Shown here one piece after another: positions 33,400 through 43,003 of a stretch of 64,000 bases of DNA; the first letter of the stretch is position 1, and the number at the start of each line of letters is the position of its first letter. This stretch comes from Hymenobacter profundi (GTDB lineage Bacteria; Bacteroidota; Bacteroidia; Cytophagales; Hymenobacteraceae): assembly GCF_019334315.1 (NCBI RefSeq), contig NZ_JAHWGL010000002.1:1-64000 (forward strand), written 5' to 3'. The notes under the pieces were generated by a model. The model saw only the letters and a list, made by a program, of their open reading frames with translations, ran no database searches and was not told the DNA's origin. A program made the translations under genes and the position numbers.

Positions 33400-34755
33400 A
33401 TGAAAATTGAACAGTTTGAAGACCAGGGCCTGTCCCATTTCTCCTACGCCATCCTGAGCGAAGAAACCCGCGAAATCGTGCTGGTGGACCCGGCCCGCAA
33501 CCCCGAGCAATACTACGACTTCGCCAAGACCAACGACGCCAAGATTGTGGCCGTCATCGAAACCCACCCCCACGCCGACTTCGTGAGCAGCCACGCGGAA
33601 ATTGCCCGGGAGACCGGGGCCGCCGTCCGCGTCAGCAAGCTGCTGGGCGCGGGCTACCCGCACCAGGCCTTCGACGAAGGTGACACGCTGACCGTTGGCC
33701 AGCTCACCTTCCGCGCCCTGAACACGCCCGGCCACTCGCCCGACTCCATCAGCATCGTGCTCGCTAGCGAGGGCCAGGACAAGGCCGTGTTCACGGGCGA
33801 CACCTTGCTCATCGGCGACGTGGGCCGGCCGGACCTGCGCGAAAACGCGGGCCACCAGACCGCCAAGCGCGAGGAGCTGGCCCGGCAGATGTACCACTCC
33901 ACCCGCGAGAAGCTCATGACGCTGGCCGACGACGTACAGGTGTACCCCGCCCACGGCGCGGGCTCGCTCTGCAGCAAAGGCATGGGCGGGGCCAGCAGCA
34001 GCACCATTGGCGCGGAGAAAAGCGGCAACTACGCCCTGCGCCCGCTTTCGGAGGAAGCGTTTGTCGAGGAGCTACTGGCCGACCAGTCCTTCATCCCCAA
34101 GTACTTCGGCTACGATGTGGAACTCAACAAAGCCGGCGCGCCCGATTTCGCGCCCAGCGTGGCGAAAGTGGCCCGCCTGGCCCCCGGCTCGGCGCTGGAG
34201 CCCGGCGTGCTGGTAATCGACGCCCGCCCCGAGGCCGACTTCAAGAAAGGCCACCACGAAGGCGCCCTCAACGTGCAGCAGGGCGGCAAGTTCGAAACCT
34301 GGCTGGGCTCCCTCGTGGGCCCCGAAGAAAGGTTCTACCTGGTAGCGCCCGACGAAAAGACCCTGGAAGACCTGATTGCGAAAACCGCCAAGATTGGCTA
34401 CGAGCCCCTGATTCAGGGGGCCCTGGTGGGCACGCCTTCCTCGGAGGCCACCCTGCCCAAACTGGACGTGGACGCTTTCCGCGCCCACCCCGACCGCTAC
34501 ACGATTGTCGACATCCGCAACGCGTCGGAAAGGAAAGCCGAGCCCCTGTTTGCCGGCGCCCTCAACATTCCGCTGCCCGAGCTGCGCGAGCGAGCTGCCG
34601 AAATCCCGACCGGCAAGCCCGTGGTGGTGCACTGCGCCGGCGGCTACCGCTCGGCGGCGGGCAGCAGCATCGTGGCGCCCGCGCTGCCGGGCACCGAAGT
34701 ATTCGACCTCGGCGAGGCCGTGAAGTCTTTCCAGTCGCCGGCAGCGGCCCACTAA
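33400..34755 (+). CDS. CstB-like persulfide dioxygenase-rhodanese fusion
   Basis: 451 residues in three parts. Residues about 1-235 are an ETHE1-like MBL-fold persulfide dioxygenase with THPHADFVSSHAEI, GHSPDSIS, FTGDTLLIGDVGRPDL and YPAHGAGSLC. Residues about 255-345 are a rhodanese repeat lacking the catalytic cysteine. Residues about 360-445 are an active rhodanese with loop VVVHCAGGYRSA. Proteins of this build (CstB) oxidise persulfide to sulfite and pass sulfane sulfur to form thiosulfate. This is the core enzyme of the island. Confidence 0.92.
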   Translation: MKIEQFEDQGLSHFSYAILSEETREIVLVDPARNPEQYYDFAKTNDAKIVAVIETHPHADFVSSHAEIARETGAAVRVSKLLGAGYPHQAFDEGDTLTVGQLTFRALNTPGHSPDSISIVLASEGQDKAVFTGDTLLIGDVGRPDLRENAGHQTAKREELARQMYHSTREKLMTLADDVQVYPAHGAGSLCSKGMGGASSSTIGAEKSGNYALRPLSEEAFVEELLADQSFIPKYFGYDVELNKAGAPDFAPSVAKVARLAPGSALEPGVLVIDARPEADFKKGHHEGALNVQQGGKFETWLGSLVGPEERFYLVAPDEKTLEDLIAKTAKIGYEPLIQGALVGTPSSEATLPKLDVDAFRAHPDRYTIVDIRNASERKAEPLFAGALNIPLPELRERAAEIPTGKPVVVHCAGGYRSAAGSSIVAPALPGTEVFDLGEAVKSFQSPAAAH

Positions 34756-34836
34756 CTCATCGGCCCGTCGGCTCCGGCGCAGTGCCGGGGTTCAGAGCCA
34801 CTTATTTTCCCTTTTCATTTCTCATACCCCTTTGCC

Positions 34837-35178
34837 ATGTTCGGTTTCAATAAATCTTCCGCTCCTGCTTTCCACAACCTGACGCCCGCGCAGTTTGCCG
34901 AGGGCCTGCGCCAGCCCGGCGCGGTGCTCGTGGATGTGCGCCGACCCGACGAATTCGCCGGCGGCCACCTGCCCGGCGCGGTCAACCTCGAAGTCACCGC
35001 GCCCGACTTCGGCCAGCGCGTGGCGGCCCTCGACAAAACCAAGCCCACCTACGTGTACTGCCGCAGCGGCGCGCGCTCGGCCAACGCGGCCGGCCAGCTC
35101 ACCACCGCCGGCTTCGCGCAGGTCAGCAACCTGCTCGGCGGCGTGCTCGACTGGCCGGAGCCACTGACTACTAAATAA
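34837..35178 (+). CDS. Single-domain rhodanese
   Basis: 113 residues, one rhodanese domain with the active loop [14 protein letters not shown]. No signal peptide is visible, so it is cytoplasmic, and the length is usual for PspE/GlpE-type sulfurtransferases. It sits 81 bp after the CstB-like gene and 30 bp before the first YeeE/YedE half. Confidence 0.88.
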   Translation: MFGFNKSSAPAFHNLTPAQFAEGLRQPGAVLVDVRRPDEFAGGHLPGAVNLEVTAPDFGQRVAALDKTKPTYVYCRSGARSANAAGQLTTAGFAQVSNLLGGVLDWPEPLTTK

Positions 35179-35208
35179 TTAAGCCTCCTCAATTCGACCG
35201 CTGTTTTC

Positions 35209-35769
35209 ATGCTTGAACTCCTGCAACAACCCTGGCCCTGGTACGTGGCCGGCCCGCTTATCGGCCTGACGGTACCCGCGCTGCTGCTCGTGGGCAACAA
35301 GGCGCTGGGCATCAGCAGCTCGCTGCGCCACGTGTGCGCGGCCTGCGTGCCGGCCGGCATCCCGTTTCTGACTTATAACTGGCGCGCCGAAATCTGGAAC
35401 CTGGTGTTCGTGCTCGGCATCGCGCTGGGCGGCTTCATCGGCTACCGGCTCCTGGGCCACCCCGACGTGGTGGGCATCTCGGCCGCCACGGTGCGCGACC
35501 TCAAAGCCGAAATGCACCTGACCGACTTCACCGGCCTGCTCCCGCGCGAGCTGTTCGCCCTCGACAACCTGGCCAACTGGAAAGGCTGGGTGTTTCTGGT
35601 GCTGGGCGGCTTCCTAGTCGGCTTCGGCACGCGCTACGCGGGGGGCTGCACCTCGGGCCACGCCATCTCGGGCCTCTCCAACCTGCAGTGGGTATCGCTG
35701 GTGGCCGTCATCGGCTTCTTTGCCGGCGGCCTGCTCATGACCTGGGTGATTTATCCGATGATGTTTTAA
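35209..35769 (+). CDS. YeeE/YedE-type thiosulfate transporter, first half
   Basis: 186 residues with about five membrane spans. It has the family's conserved cysteine-bearing motifs RHVCAACVP and [17 protein letters not shown]. YeeE/YedE (TsuA-like) proteins bring thiosulfate into the cell by relay between cysteines. In this family the protein is often split into two genes; the second half is at 36433-36849. Confidence 0.88.
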   Translation: MLELLQQPWPWYVAGPLIGLTVPALLLVGNKALGISSSLRHVCAACVPAGIPFLTYNWRAEIWNLVFVLGIALGGFIGYRLLGHPDVVGISAATVRDLKAEMHLTDFTGLLPRELFALDNLANWKGWVFLVLGGFLVGFGTRYAGGCTSGHAISGLSNLQWVSLVAVIGFFAGGLLMTWVIYPMMF

Positions 35770-35788
35770 TCCCTGAAAGCACCGTTTT

Positions 35789-36436
35789 ATGGAAGCTGCT
35801 GCCCCCACCGCCGTTGATTTCTGGGATGCCCGCTACGAGGGCGAAACCTACGCTTACGGCACCGAGCCGAATGCCTACTTCCGCCAGCAGCTGGATGCGC
35901 TGCCGCCCGGCCGCCTGCTGCTGCTGGCCGAGGGCGAGGGCCGCAACGCCGTGTACGCCGCCAAGCGCGGCTGGCAGGTGACGGCCGTGGACTTCAGCGA
36001 CGAAGGCCGGGCCAAGGCCCTGCGCCTGGCCGTGGCCCAGGGCGTGCGCCTCAATTACCAGGTGGCCGACCTGACGGCCCTGGGCTGGCAGCAGCCCGGC
36101 CACTACGATGCCGTGGGCCTCATTTATGCCCACCTGGCCCCGGCTGACCGTCAGGCAGTGCACGCCGCCGCGGCCGCCAGCCTGGTCCCCGGCGGGCACC
36201 TCATCCTGGAGGCCTTCAGCCCCCGGCAGCTGGGCCTGCCCTCGGGCGGCCCCAAGTCAGCCGACATGCTCTACGAGCCGGCCACGTTGGCCGCCGACTT
36301 TGCCGGGCTGAACCTCCTGCAAAACCACGCGCTGGGCGTGGTGCTGCACGAAGGCAGCTGCCACGCCGGCCCGGCCAACGTGGTGCGCCTGCGGGCCACC
36401 CGCGATTCCACTACTGAACTCACTTCCTCCATATGA
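35789..36436 (+). CDS. Class I SAM-dependent methyltransferase
   Basis: 215 residues beginning AVDFWDARYEGETYAYGTEPN, with the SAM-binding motif LLLLAEGEGRNAVYAAKRGW and the acidic post-I end VTAVDFSDEG. It resembles TehB/thiopurine-type methyltransferases that methylate chalcogen or thiol substrates. Its stop overlaps the start of the second YeeE/YedE half (ATGA at 36433), so it is co-translated within the transporter unit. Its substrate might be a sulfur compound (inference). Confidence 0.8.
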   Translation: MEAAAPTAVDFWDARYEGETYAYGTEPNAYFRQQLDALPPGRLLLLAEGEGRNAVYAAKRGWQVTAVDFSDEGRAKALRLAVAQGVRLNYQVADLTALGWQQPGHYDAVGLIYAHLAPADRQAVHAAAAASLVPGGHLILEAFSPRQLGLPSGGPKSADMLYEPATLAADFAGLNLLQNHALGVVLHEGSCHAGPANVVRLRATRDSTTELTSSI

Positions 36437-36849
36437 AATACGTTAAATACCTGGTGCTGGGCGCCTTGTTCGGCATCATTCTCACCAAGAGCGAAGTCAT
36501 CAGCTGGTGGCGCATCCAGGAGATGTTCCGCTTCCAGAGCTTCCACATGTACGGCGTCATCGGCTCGGCCATTCTGGTGGGCATGGTGTCCATTCAACTC
36601 ATCAAGCGCAACCGCCTCAAAAGCCTCGACGGCGAGCTCATCACCCTGGCCGACAAGAAGTACAACCACGGCACCTGGATAGGCGGCACCATTTTCGGCC
36701 TGGGCTGGGCCTTGACCGGTGCCTGCCCCGGCCCGCTGTTCGCCCAGATTGGCACCGGCGTGGGGGTGGGGGCGGTGGCGGTCCTGATTCTGGCCGCCCT
36801 GGCCGGTACCTGGACCTACAGCGCCCTGCGCGACAAACTGCCCATGTAA
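36433..36849 (+). CDS. YeeE/YedE-type transporter, second half (DUF6691)
   Basis: 138 residues with about four membrane spans (YLVLGALFGIILTKSEVISW at the start; GTWIGGTIFGLGWALTGACP GPL in the middle, with the family's single conserved Cys). It is the partner of the 35209 gene. Start overlaps the methyltransferase stop. Confidence 0.85.
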   Translation: MKYVKYLVLGALFGIILTKSEVISWWRIQEMFRFQSFHMYGVIGSAILVGMVSIQLIKRNRLKSLDGELITLADKKYNHGTWIGGTIFGLGWALTGACPGPLFAQIGTGVGVGAVAVLILAALAGTWTYSALRDKLPM

Positions 36850-36899
36850 GGCCGGCTGCATTACCCGGCACGATTTTTCACCCGATTTCTCCTCTTGCC

Positions 36900-37955
36900 A
36901 TGACCCACCCCGAAGAAGCCGGCCGGCAACTTGCCTCCGTGGCTCGCCTGTTGATGCTGCTGGCGGCCGCCCTGGGGCTGGTGGTCGTGGTCGTCGTCAC
37001 GCAGTTGTACTGGCCCGCCCACCCGGCCGCGCCGGTGGCCGTGGCGGATGAAGCGACGGAAGGGCCGCCGCCGCCCGGCAGCTACCACCGGCCCGCCTTC
37101 GCGGCCCCCGACCCGGCCCTGATTCCGCGCACGGCCACCGGCCGCGAGATTCGCTACGGGCGCGAGCTGGTGGCCCACACGGCCCGCTACCTGGGACCTA
37201 ACGGACTGGTGGGCGCCTACACCAACGGCCTGAACTGCCAGAACTGCCACCTGCAGGCCGGCACCCAGGGCTTCGCCAACAACTACCTGGCCGTGGCCGC
37301 CACCTACCCCAAGCTGCGGGCCCGCTCGGGCACGGTGGAAGGCATTGAGAAGCGCGTGGCCGACTGCATGGAGCGCAGCCTCAACGGCCGCGCCGTGCCC
37401 GATAACAGCCGCGAGATGCGGGCCATCGTGGCCTACATCAAGTGGCTGGGCCAGGACATTCCCAAGGGCCGGAAGGTGCACGGCACCGGCTTTATGAAGC
37501 TGCCCTACCTGGACCGGGCCGCCGACCCGCAGATTGGCCGGGCCGTGTTTGCGGCCAAGTGCCAGAGCTGCCACGGCCCCGGGGGCCAAGGCAAAAAAAT
37601 GGCCGACGGCCGCGAGTACCAGTACCCGCCGCTCTGGGGCCCCGACAGCTACAACGACGGCGCGGGCCTGTTCCGGGTGAGCAACTTCGCCAAGTACGTG
37701 AAGGCCGCCATGCCTTACGGGGCCACCTTCGACCACCCGCAGCTCACCAACAAGCAGGCCTGGGACGTGGCCGCCTTCGTGAACTCGCAGCCGCGCCCCC
37801 ACCTCCCCACCCCCAAAGATTGGCCCGACATCCGTAAAAAGCCCGTCGACCATCCCTTTGGGCCCTACGCCGATGCGTTTTCGGAGCGGCAGCACAAGTT
37901 CGGGCCCTACCAGCCCATCGAGGACGCGCACCCGCAGCCGGCCAAAGCCAACTGA
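36900..37955 (+). CDS. TsdA-like dihaem cytochrome c, paralogue 2
   Basis: 351 residues with an N-terminal membrane anchor (LLMLLAAALGLVVVVVVTQL) and two haem c sites, CQNCH and CQSCH. It follows the first paralogue (24179-25294) through most of its length, including NCQNCHLQAG and QYPPLWGPDSYNDGAG. It should oxidise thiosulfate or reduce tetrathionate in the periplasm. Just upstream of an outer-membrane porin gene. Confidence 0.86.
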   Translation: MTHPEEAGRQLASVARLLMLLAAALGLVVVVVVTQLYWPAHPAAPVAVADEATEGPPPPGSYHRPAFAAPDPALIPRTATGREIRYGRELVAHTARYLGPNGLVGAYTNGLNCQNCHLQAGTQGFANNYLAVAATYPKLRARSGTVEGIEKRVADCMERSLNGRAVPDNSREMRAIVAYIKWLGQDIPKGRKVHGTGFMKLPYLDRAADPQIGRAVFAAKCQSCHGPGGQGKKMADGREYQYPPLWGPDSYNDGAGLFRVSNFAKYVKAAMPYGATFDHPQLTNKQAWDVAAFVNSQPRPHLPTPKDWPDIRKKPVDHPFGPYADAFSERQHKFGPYQPIEDAHPQPAKAN

Positions 37956-37966
37956 ACTTCCCGTCC

Positions 37967-39419
37967 ATGAACCGCCTCTTCCACTTCTGCGCCGCCGGCT
38001 TGCTGCTGGCCCCGGCTGCCGCGCAGGGGCAGCCGGCCCCGCCCGCGCCCACGCCGCCCGTGACCGGGCGCCCCGACCTGAAACCGTACTCCCTGACCCC
38101 GGTAGCCGATACGGCCAGGGCCCGCACCCTGGGCGAGGCGTTCCGGCGCGGCCAGTGGCACGGGCGGGTGCGCAACTACTTCATGGCGACGATTAACCGG
38201 GGCGGCTTGCCCGACTACTACGCCAACGGCCTGGGGGCCGGGGCGCGGTTTGAGACAGCCCCGCTGCACGGCTTCCAGCTGGGGGCGGGCGGCTTTTTCT
38301 GGGTGAACCTGGCCTCGAGCGACCTGGCCACGCCCGACCCGGCCACCGGGGCGCTGAACCGCTACGAGGTGGGCCTGTTCGACGTGACGGAGCCGGGCCG
38401 CCGCCAGCTCACCGGCCGGCCCGAGGAGCTGTTTGGGCGCTACCGCTTCCGCAGCTCCGTGGCCACGTTCGGCCGGCAGCTGCTCAGCACGCCCCTGCTC
38501 AACCCCTACGACGGCCGCCTGACTCCCTCCTACGCGCAGGGGCTGTGGCTGGAAATCGGCGAGCTGCCGCGCACCACCATCACGGCCGGCTGGCTCACGC
38601 ACCTGGGTCCCCGCTCTACCACGGCGTGGTATTCGGTGGCCAATTCCATCGGGGTTTACCCCTCGGGCGTGAGCGAGACGGGCCAGCGGTCCGCCTACGC
38701 TGGCAACCTGCGCAGCCGCGGGCTGGGCGTACTGGCCGTGAGCCGGCAGCTCGGAGAACGCACCCGCGCCCAGGTCTGGAACTACTACGCCGACAACCTG
38801 TTCAACACCGTCTTCACCGAAATCACCACGAGCCGGGACGCGGGCGCCGGCCAGCTCACCCTGGGCGGGCAGTTCCTCTACCAGCGCACGGTGGGCACCG
38901 GCGGCAACGCCGACCCACGCCTGGCCTACAGCGTGCCGGGCCGCGAGGCCCAGGCCCTGAGCGCGCCTGGGCTATCAGCGGGGTGCCTGGCGCGTGAGCG
39001 GCAACTACACCCGCATCACCCGCGCCGGGCGCTTCCTGTTCCCGCGCGAATGGGGCCGCGAGCCGTTCTACACGTTTATGCCCCGCGAGCGGGAAGAGGG
39101 CGCCGGCGGGCTGGACGCGGCCGTGCTGCTGGCCAGCTACGCCGTGCCCGCCGCGCCGGGCCTGAAAGCGGAAGTGGGCTACGGCCGCTACTACCTGCCC
39201 GATGTGCGCGATGCCCGCCTCAACAAGTACGGCATGCCTTCCTACCAGCAGCTGAACGCCTCGCTGGCCTACCCGTTCCGGGGCTGGGCGACGGGGCTGA
39301 AGGCGCAGCTGCTGTACGTTTACAAGGGCGCGCGGGGCGACACCTACGGCGAAGCCCGCTACGTGGTAAACAAGGTGGACCTGCACCTGCTGAACCTGAT
39401 TGCCAACTACGATTTCTAG
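37967..39419 (+). pseudogene. Outer-membrane porin-like beta-barrel protein, frameshifted
   Basis: A signal peptide (FHFCAAGLLLAPAAAQG) leads a beta-barrel protein with alternating aromatic strands of the OprD/DUF-porin kind (GARFETAPLHGFQLGAGGFF, RTTITAGWLTHLGPRSTTAW). Near 38961-38969 the frame shifts by one base. The other frame continues correctly with GYQRGAWRVSGNYTRI and ends in a terminal-aromatic strand (LHLLNLIANYDF). Repaired, the protein has 483 residues (1453 nt is one base over). Its place after the tsdA-like gene suggests uptake of thiosulfate or other small anions. Confidence 0.7.
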
Positions 39420-39438
39420 AAGCTCCGACCCGCCCATC

Positions 39439-39981
39439 ATGAACCCTTTACTCCAGTACCCGGCTCTGGCCGCCGCCCTGATGTTGTCCCTGCTGGGGAG
39501 TCCCAGCCAGGCGCAGACCACCGCGGCCGCCCCGGCTGCCCCGGCGCCCGCGGGGCCGGCTCCCGTCCTCGGTTCGCCCAACCCCGCGGCGGCAATTCAC
39601 GCGGCCCGGTTTCACGGGGCCACGGCCCGCAAGGCCCACTACCGGGCCATTTACCAGCTCAACAGCAACGACCCCAAGGTCATCGCCAAAACCCTGCAGG
39701 CGCTGCAGGCCGCCCTGGCCGACCCGCGCCTCAAGGGCAAGCTGGCGTTGGAGCTGGTGGTGTTCAGCGGCGGCACCGCGGCCTTCCGCAAAAATCAGCC
39801 CTACGAAGCCGACGTGCTGGCCCTGCAGCAGGCCGGCGTCATTTTGGCGCAGTGCGAAAATTCGATGAAGGCGCAGAGCCTGACCAAGGACGACATGCTG
39901 CCTTATATCTCGTACGTGCCTACGGCCAACGGCGAGCTCATCATTCGCCAGGCCGAAGGCTGGTCGCTGGTGCATTTGTAG
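39439..39981 (+). CDS. Secreted DsrE-like protein, paralogue 2
   Basis: 180 residues from ATG 39439: a signal peptide (LAAALMLSLLGSPSQAQT), a Pro/Ala-rich linker and a DsrE-type domain (YRAIYQLNSNDPKVIAKTLQ, LALELVVFSGGT, VILAQCENSMKAQSLT with the candidate active Cys). Close in sequence to the copies at 23611 and 41138. It follows the porin gene on the same strand. Confidence 0.75.
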   Translation: MNPLLQYPALAAALMLSLLGSPSQAQTTAAAPAAPAPAGPAPVLGSPNPAAAIHAARFHGATARKAHYRAIYQLNSNDPKVIAKTLQALQAALADPRLKGKLALELVVFSGGTAAFRKNQPYEADVLALQQAGVILAQCENSMKAQSLTKDDMLPYISYVPTANGELIIRQAEGWSLVHL

Positions 39982-40035
39982 CCGGGGCAGCGCGCCGGTA
40001 GAGCCCCGGCTTTTCATCCGCTTATTTCTGAATCC

Positions 40036-40563
40036 ATGGTACCCCAACTCACTTGCCGCCTGGGACTCTCGCTGCTCCTGCTGGGCACTGCCGCCTGCCG
40101 GGGCCAGGCGCAGCAAGCGCCCCCCACCACCAGCCCGCTGTATTCGACCATGCTCCAGGGCCTGCTCAAACAGTCGGTGCCCTTTGTGAGCGTGGCGCAG
40201 CTCCGGCAACAGCCGCCGGCGGTGCTGCTCGACACGCGGGCGCCCGCCGAATTTGCCGTCAGCCACCTGCGCGGGGCGCGCTGGGTGGGCTACGAGGAAT
40301 TCCAGCTCGCGCGGGTGCAGGACCTGCCCAAGAACACGCCCATCGTGGTGTACTGCTCGGTGGGCTACCGCAGCGAGAAAATAGGCGAGCAGCTGCAGCA
40401 GGCCGGCTACACCCACGTGCGCAACCTCTACGGCGGCCTGTTTGAGTGGGTGAACGAGGGCCAGCCGGCCGTGACGGCGGGCAACGCGCCCACCGCCCGG
40501 GTCCACGCTTTTTCGCGCAGCTGGGGCATCTGGCTCCAGCGCGGCCAGAAGGTGTACGAGTAG
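40036..40563 (+). CDS. Rhodanese-type lipoprotein
   Basis: 175 residues with a lipoprotein signal (LSLLLLGTAACRGQ). One rhodanese domain with active loop IVVYCSVGYRSEKI. Being outside the cytoplasm, it could transfer sulfane sulfur in the periplasm together with the secreted DsrE-like proteins on either side. The C-terminal ~30 residues (RVHAFSRSWGIWLQRGQK) are an extension seen in envelope rhodaneses. Confidence 0.82.
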   Translation: MVPQLTCRLGLSLLLLGTAACRGQAQQAPPTTSPLYSTMLQGLLKQSVPFVSVAQLRQQPPAVLLDTRAPAEFAVSHLRGARWVGYEEFQLARVQDLPKNTPIVVYCSVGYRSEKIGEQLQQAGYTHVRNLYGGLFEWVNEGQPAVTAGNAPTARVHAFSRSWGIWLQRGQKVYE

Positions 40564-40634
40564 GCGCCCCCGCAGACATTTCGGCCGCTAACTAGCGCTT
40601 TATTCCATTATCTTCCTAGCTGTTACCGCATCGT

Positions 40635-41048
40635 ATGGCCGCGCACGATTCCCCCGTTTCAGCCCTGCTGGCGCAGAAGTGTCCCCGCTGCCACCGGGGC
40701 CACCTGTTCACGCACGGCATGTACAACCTGGCCCACTACACCGAGATGCCCGTGGCCTGCCCGGTGTGCGGCCTGGCCTTCGAGCCCGAGCCGGGGTTTT
40801 ACATCGGGGCCATGTACATCAGCTACGTCTTCACCACCGGCATCGTGCTCCTGGTCGGGCTGCTGGTGTACCACCTGCTCGGCGACCCCGACACGTGGGT
40901 GTACGTGGCCAGCGTCACCGTGGCGGTGGTGGGGCTGCTGCCGGTGCTGCTGCGCTACTCGCGCACGGTGATGCTGTACTTCTTCGGCAATGCCGGCTAC
41001 GACCCCCACGCCACCCGCCGGGCCTGGCACGGCGGGGGCGATGAGTAG
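40635..41048 (+). CDS. DUF983 membrane protein with zinc-ribbon cysteines
   Basis: 137 residues: two CxxC pairs (CPRCHRGHLF and ACPVCGLAF) near the N-terminus and two membrane spans (TTGIVLLVGLLVYHLLG, VTVAVVGLLPVLLRYS). DUF983 proteins are small membrane proteins often located near cytochrome oxidase and copper genes; their function is unknown. Between two DsrE-related genes. Confidence 0.75.
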   Translation: MAAHDSPVSALLAQKCPRCHRGHLFTHGMYNLAHYTEMPVACPVCGLAFEPEPGFYIGAMYISYVFTTGIVLLVGLLVYHLLGDPDTWVYVASVTVAVVGLLPVLLRYSRTVMLYFFGNAGYDPHATRRAWHGGGDE

Positions 41049-41137
41049 GCTGCGCCGCTACCATCCAACATCCGTTTGTGCGGCGTCACGCTTCGCCCGT
41101 TTTCTTACTTCCCACCTCTTTTTCCATTCTCAAGCAT

Positions 41138-41629
41138 ATGGCTTCCTCCTTGATTCGCCCCATTCTCACCGCGCTGCTGCTCAGCGGCTTCGCTCTCACC
41201 GCCACCGCCCAAACGGCCAAGCCCAGCGCCGACCAGGCGGCCTTCGCGAAAGGCACTTTCCAGGGCGCAACCGCCGACAAGGCCCGGTACGACGTGATTT
41301 ATCAGCTCGACAGCGACGACCCCAAATTGATTAAGATGACCTTGCGCAACATCGGCAACGCCCTGGACGACCCCCGCCTCAAGGGCAAGCTGCAAGTCGA
41401 GCTGGTGGCGTTCGGCGGGGGCATCACGGCCTTTCGCCGCGACCAGCCCTACGAGGCCGAGCTGCTGGCCCTGAAGGAAAAAGGCGTCATTCTGGCCCAG
41501 TGCCTGAACACCATGCGCGAGCGCAAAATCACCAAGGAAGAGCTGTGGCCTTTCCTTTCCTTCGTGCCCAGCGGCAACGGCGAGCTGATTATCCGGCAGG
41601 CCCAGGGCTGGGCCCTGGTGCATCCCTAA
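41138..41629 (+). CDS. Secreted DsrE-like protein, paralogue 3
   Basis: 163 residues from ATG 41138 with signal peptide LLLSGFALTATAQ. The body is very like the first copy at 23611: YDVIYQLDSDDPKLIKMTLR, LQVELVAFGGGITAFRRDQP, VILAQCLNTMRERKI, and the ending GNGELIIRQAQGWALVHP. Twelve bases before the MFS gene on the same strand. Confidence 0.78.
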   Translation: MASSLIRPILTALLLSGFALTATAQTAKPSADQAAFAKGTFQGATADKARYDVIYQLDSDDPKLIKMTLRNIGNALDDPRLKGKLQVELVAFGGGITAFRRDQPYEAELLALKEKGVILAQCLNTMRERKITKEELWPFLSFVPSGNGELIIRQAQGWALVHP

Positions 41630-41641
41630 CGGCTACGCCCG

Positions 41642-42961
41642 ATGGCCATTCAACTCGGTTTGCGCGCCAACTGGCGGCAATTCAGCCTGCTCGTGCTCAT
41701 CAATGCCTTCGTGGGGGGCATGGTGGGGCTGGAGCGCACCATCCTGCCCCGGCTGGCCGAGCAGGAGTTTCACCTGGTGGCCCGCTCGGCCATTCTCTCG
41801 TTCATCGTCGTTTTCGGGCTGACCAAGGCCGCGGCCAATTACTACGCCGGCGCCTGGGCCGGCCGGGTGGGGCGCAAAAACCTGCTGCTCATCGGCTGGC
41901 TCTTCGGCTTGCCCGTGCCGCTGCTGCTGCTCTGGGCCCCGAGCTGGGGCTGGGTGATTGCCGCCAACGTCCTACTGGGCCTGAACCAGGGGCTGGCCTG
42001 GTCGAGCACCGTGGTGATGAAGATGGACCTGGTGGGTCCCCGGCAGCGCGGGCTGGCCATGGGGTTGAACGAGTCGGCCGGCTACCTTGCGGTGGGCGCT
42101 ACCGCCTTCGCCTCGGGCTGGCTGGCCACCGAGTACGGCCTGCGGCCCTATCCGTTTTACCTGGGCCTGGGGCTGGCCGGGATGGGTTTGCTGAGCTCCC
42201 TGCTGGTGCGCGACACCCGGGCCCACGTGGCGCTGGAAGTGGCGCAAACGCCCGCCGGCCCCGCGGGGCCCACGCTGTCGTTCTGGGACGTGACCTGGCG
42301 CCACCCCAACCTGGGCTCCGTCACGCAGGCCGGCTTGGTGAATAACCTCAACGACGGCATGGTGTGGGGGTTGCTGCCGCTGTTGCTGGCCGGCAAAGGC
42401 TTTACGCTGACGCAGATTGGCACCGTGGCGGCCGTGTACCCGGGCGTGTGGGGCCTGGGACAGCTGCTGACCGGCCCGCTGGCCGACCGCCTCTGCAAGA
42501 AAGACCTGCTGTTTTGGGGCATGCTGCTGCAGGGCGCGGTGCTGCTGGCCATGCTCTTTGTTGGTTCCTACCCCGCGTTCCTGGGATTGGCCGCGCTGCT
42601 CGGGGCCGGCACGGCGCTGGTGTACCCTACGTTTCTGGCGGCGGTGGGCGAGTACGCCCCGGCCCCGCAGCGGGCACGCAGCGTGGGCATCTTCCGCTTC
42701 TGGCGCGACGCGGGCTACGCCATCGGGGCTCTGCTCACTGGCATGCTGGCCGATGCGTTCGGGCTTTCGGCCGCGCTGGCGGCCATTGGCGGGCTCACGG
42801 TGCTTTCGGCGCTGGTGGTGCGTTCCCGCATGTATTGTCTGCCCGATGCCGCTAGCGCCCCCGGCACCGCCCCGGCCTGCCCGCGCCCGGCGACTGGTTT
42901 TTTACCGGCCGGCCGCGAGCGGCGGTTTTCCCTTCGTTCGTGCCCGGCCCCGGCCGGCTAG
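41642..42961 (+). CDS. Major facilitator superfamily transporter
   Basis: 439 residues with about 11-12 membrane spans in two halves, with GGMVGLERTILPRLAEQEFH at the start and a loop RVGRKNLLLIGWLFGL of the MFS kind. The C-terminal ~45 residues (after RMYCLPDA) are Pro/Ala-rich and unlike the rest, perhaps an extended or shifted end. Substrate unknown. It may export or import a sulfur or organic anion in this island. Confidence 0.75.
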   Translation: MAIQLGLRANWRQFSLLVLINAFVGGMVGLERTILPRLAEQEFHLVARSAILSFIVVFGLTKAAANYYAGAWAGRVGRKNLLLIGWLFGLPVPLLLLWAPSWGWVIAANVLLGLNQGLAWSSTVVMKMDLVGPRQRGLAMGLNESAGYLAVGATAFASGWLATEYGLRPYPFYLGLGLAGMGLLSSLLVRDTRAHVALEVAQTPAGPAGPTLSFWDVTWRHPNLGSVTQAGLVNNLNDGMVWGLLPLLLAGKGFTLTQIGTVAAVYPGVWGLGQLLTGPLADRLCKKDLLFWGMLLQGAVLLAMLFVGSYPAFLGLAALLGAGTALVYPTFLAAVGEYAPAPQRARSVGIFRFWRDAGYAIGALLTGMLADAFGLSAALAAIGGLTVLSALVVRSRMYCLPDAASAPGTAPACPRPATGFLPAGRERRFSLRSCPAPAG

Positions 42962-43003
42962 GCCGCCCCGCCGGCCATTTCTTCCCCTTTATCCTCCCGA
43001 CCC

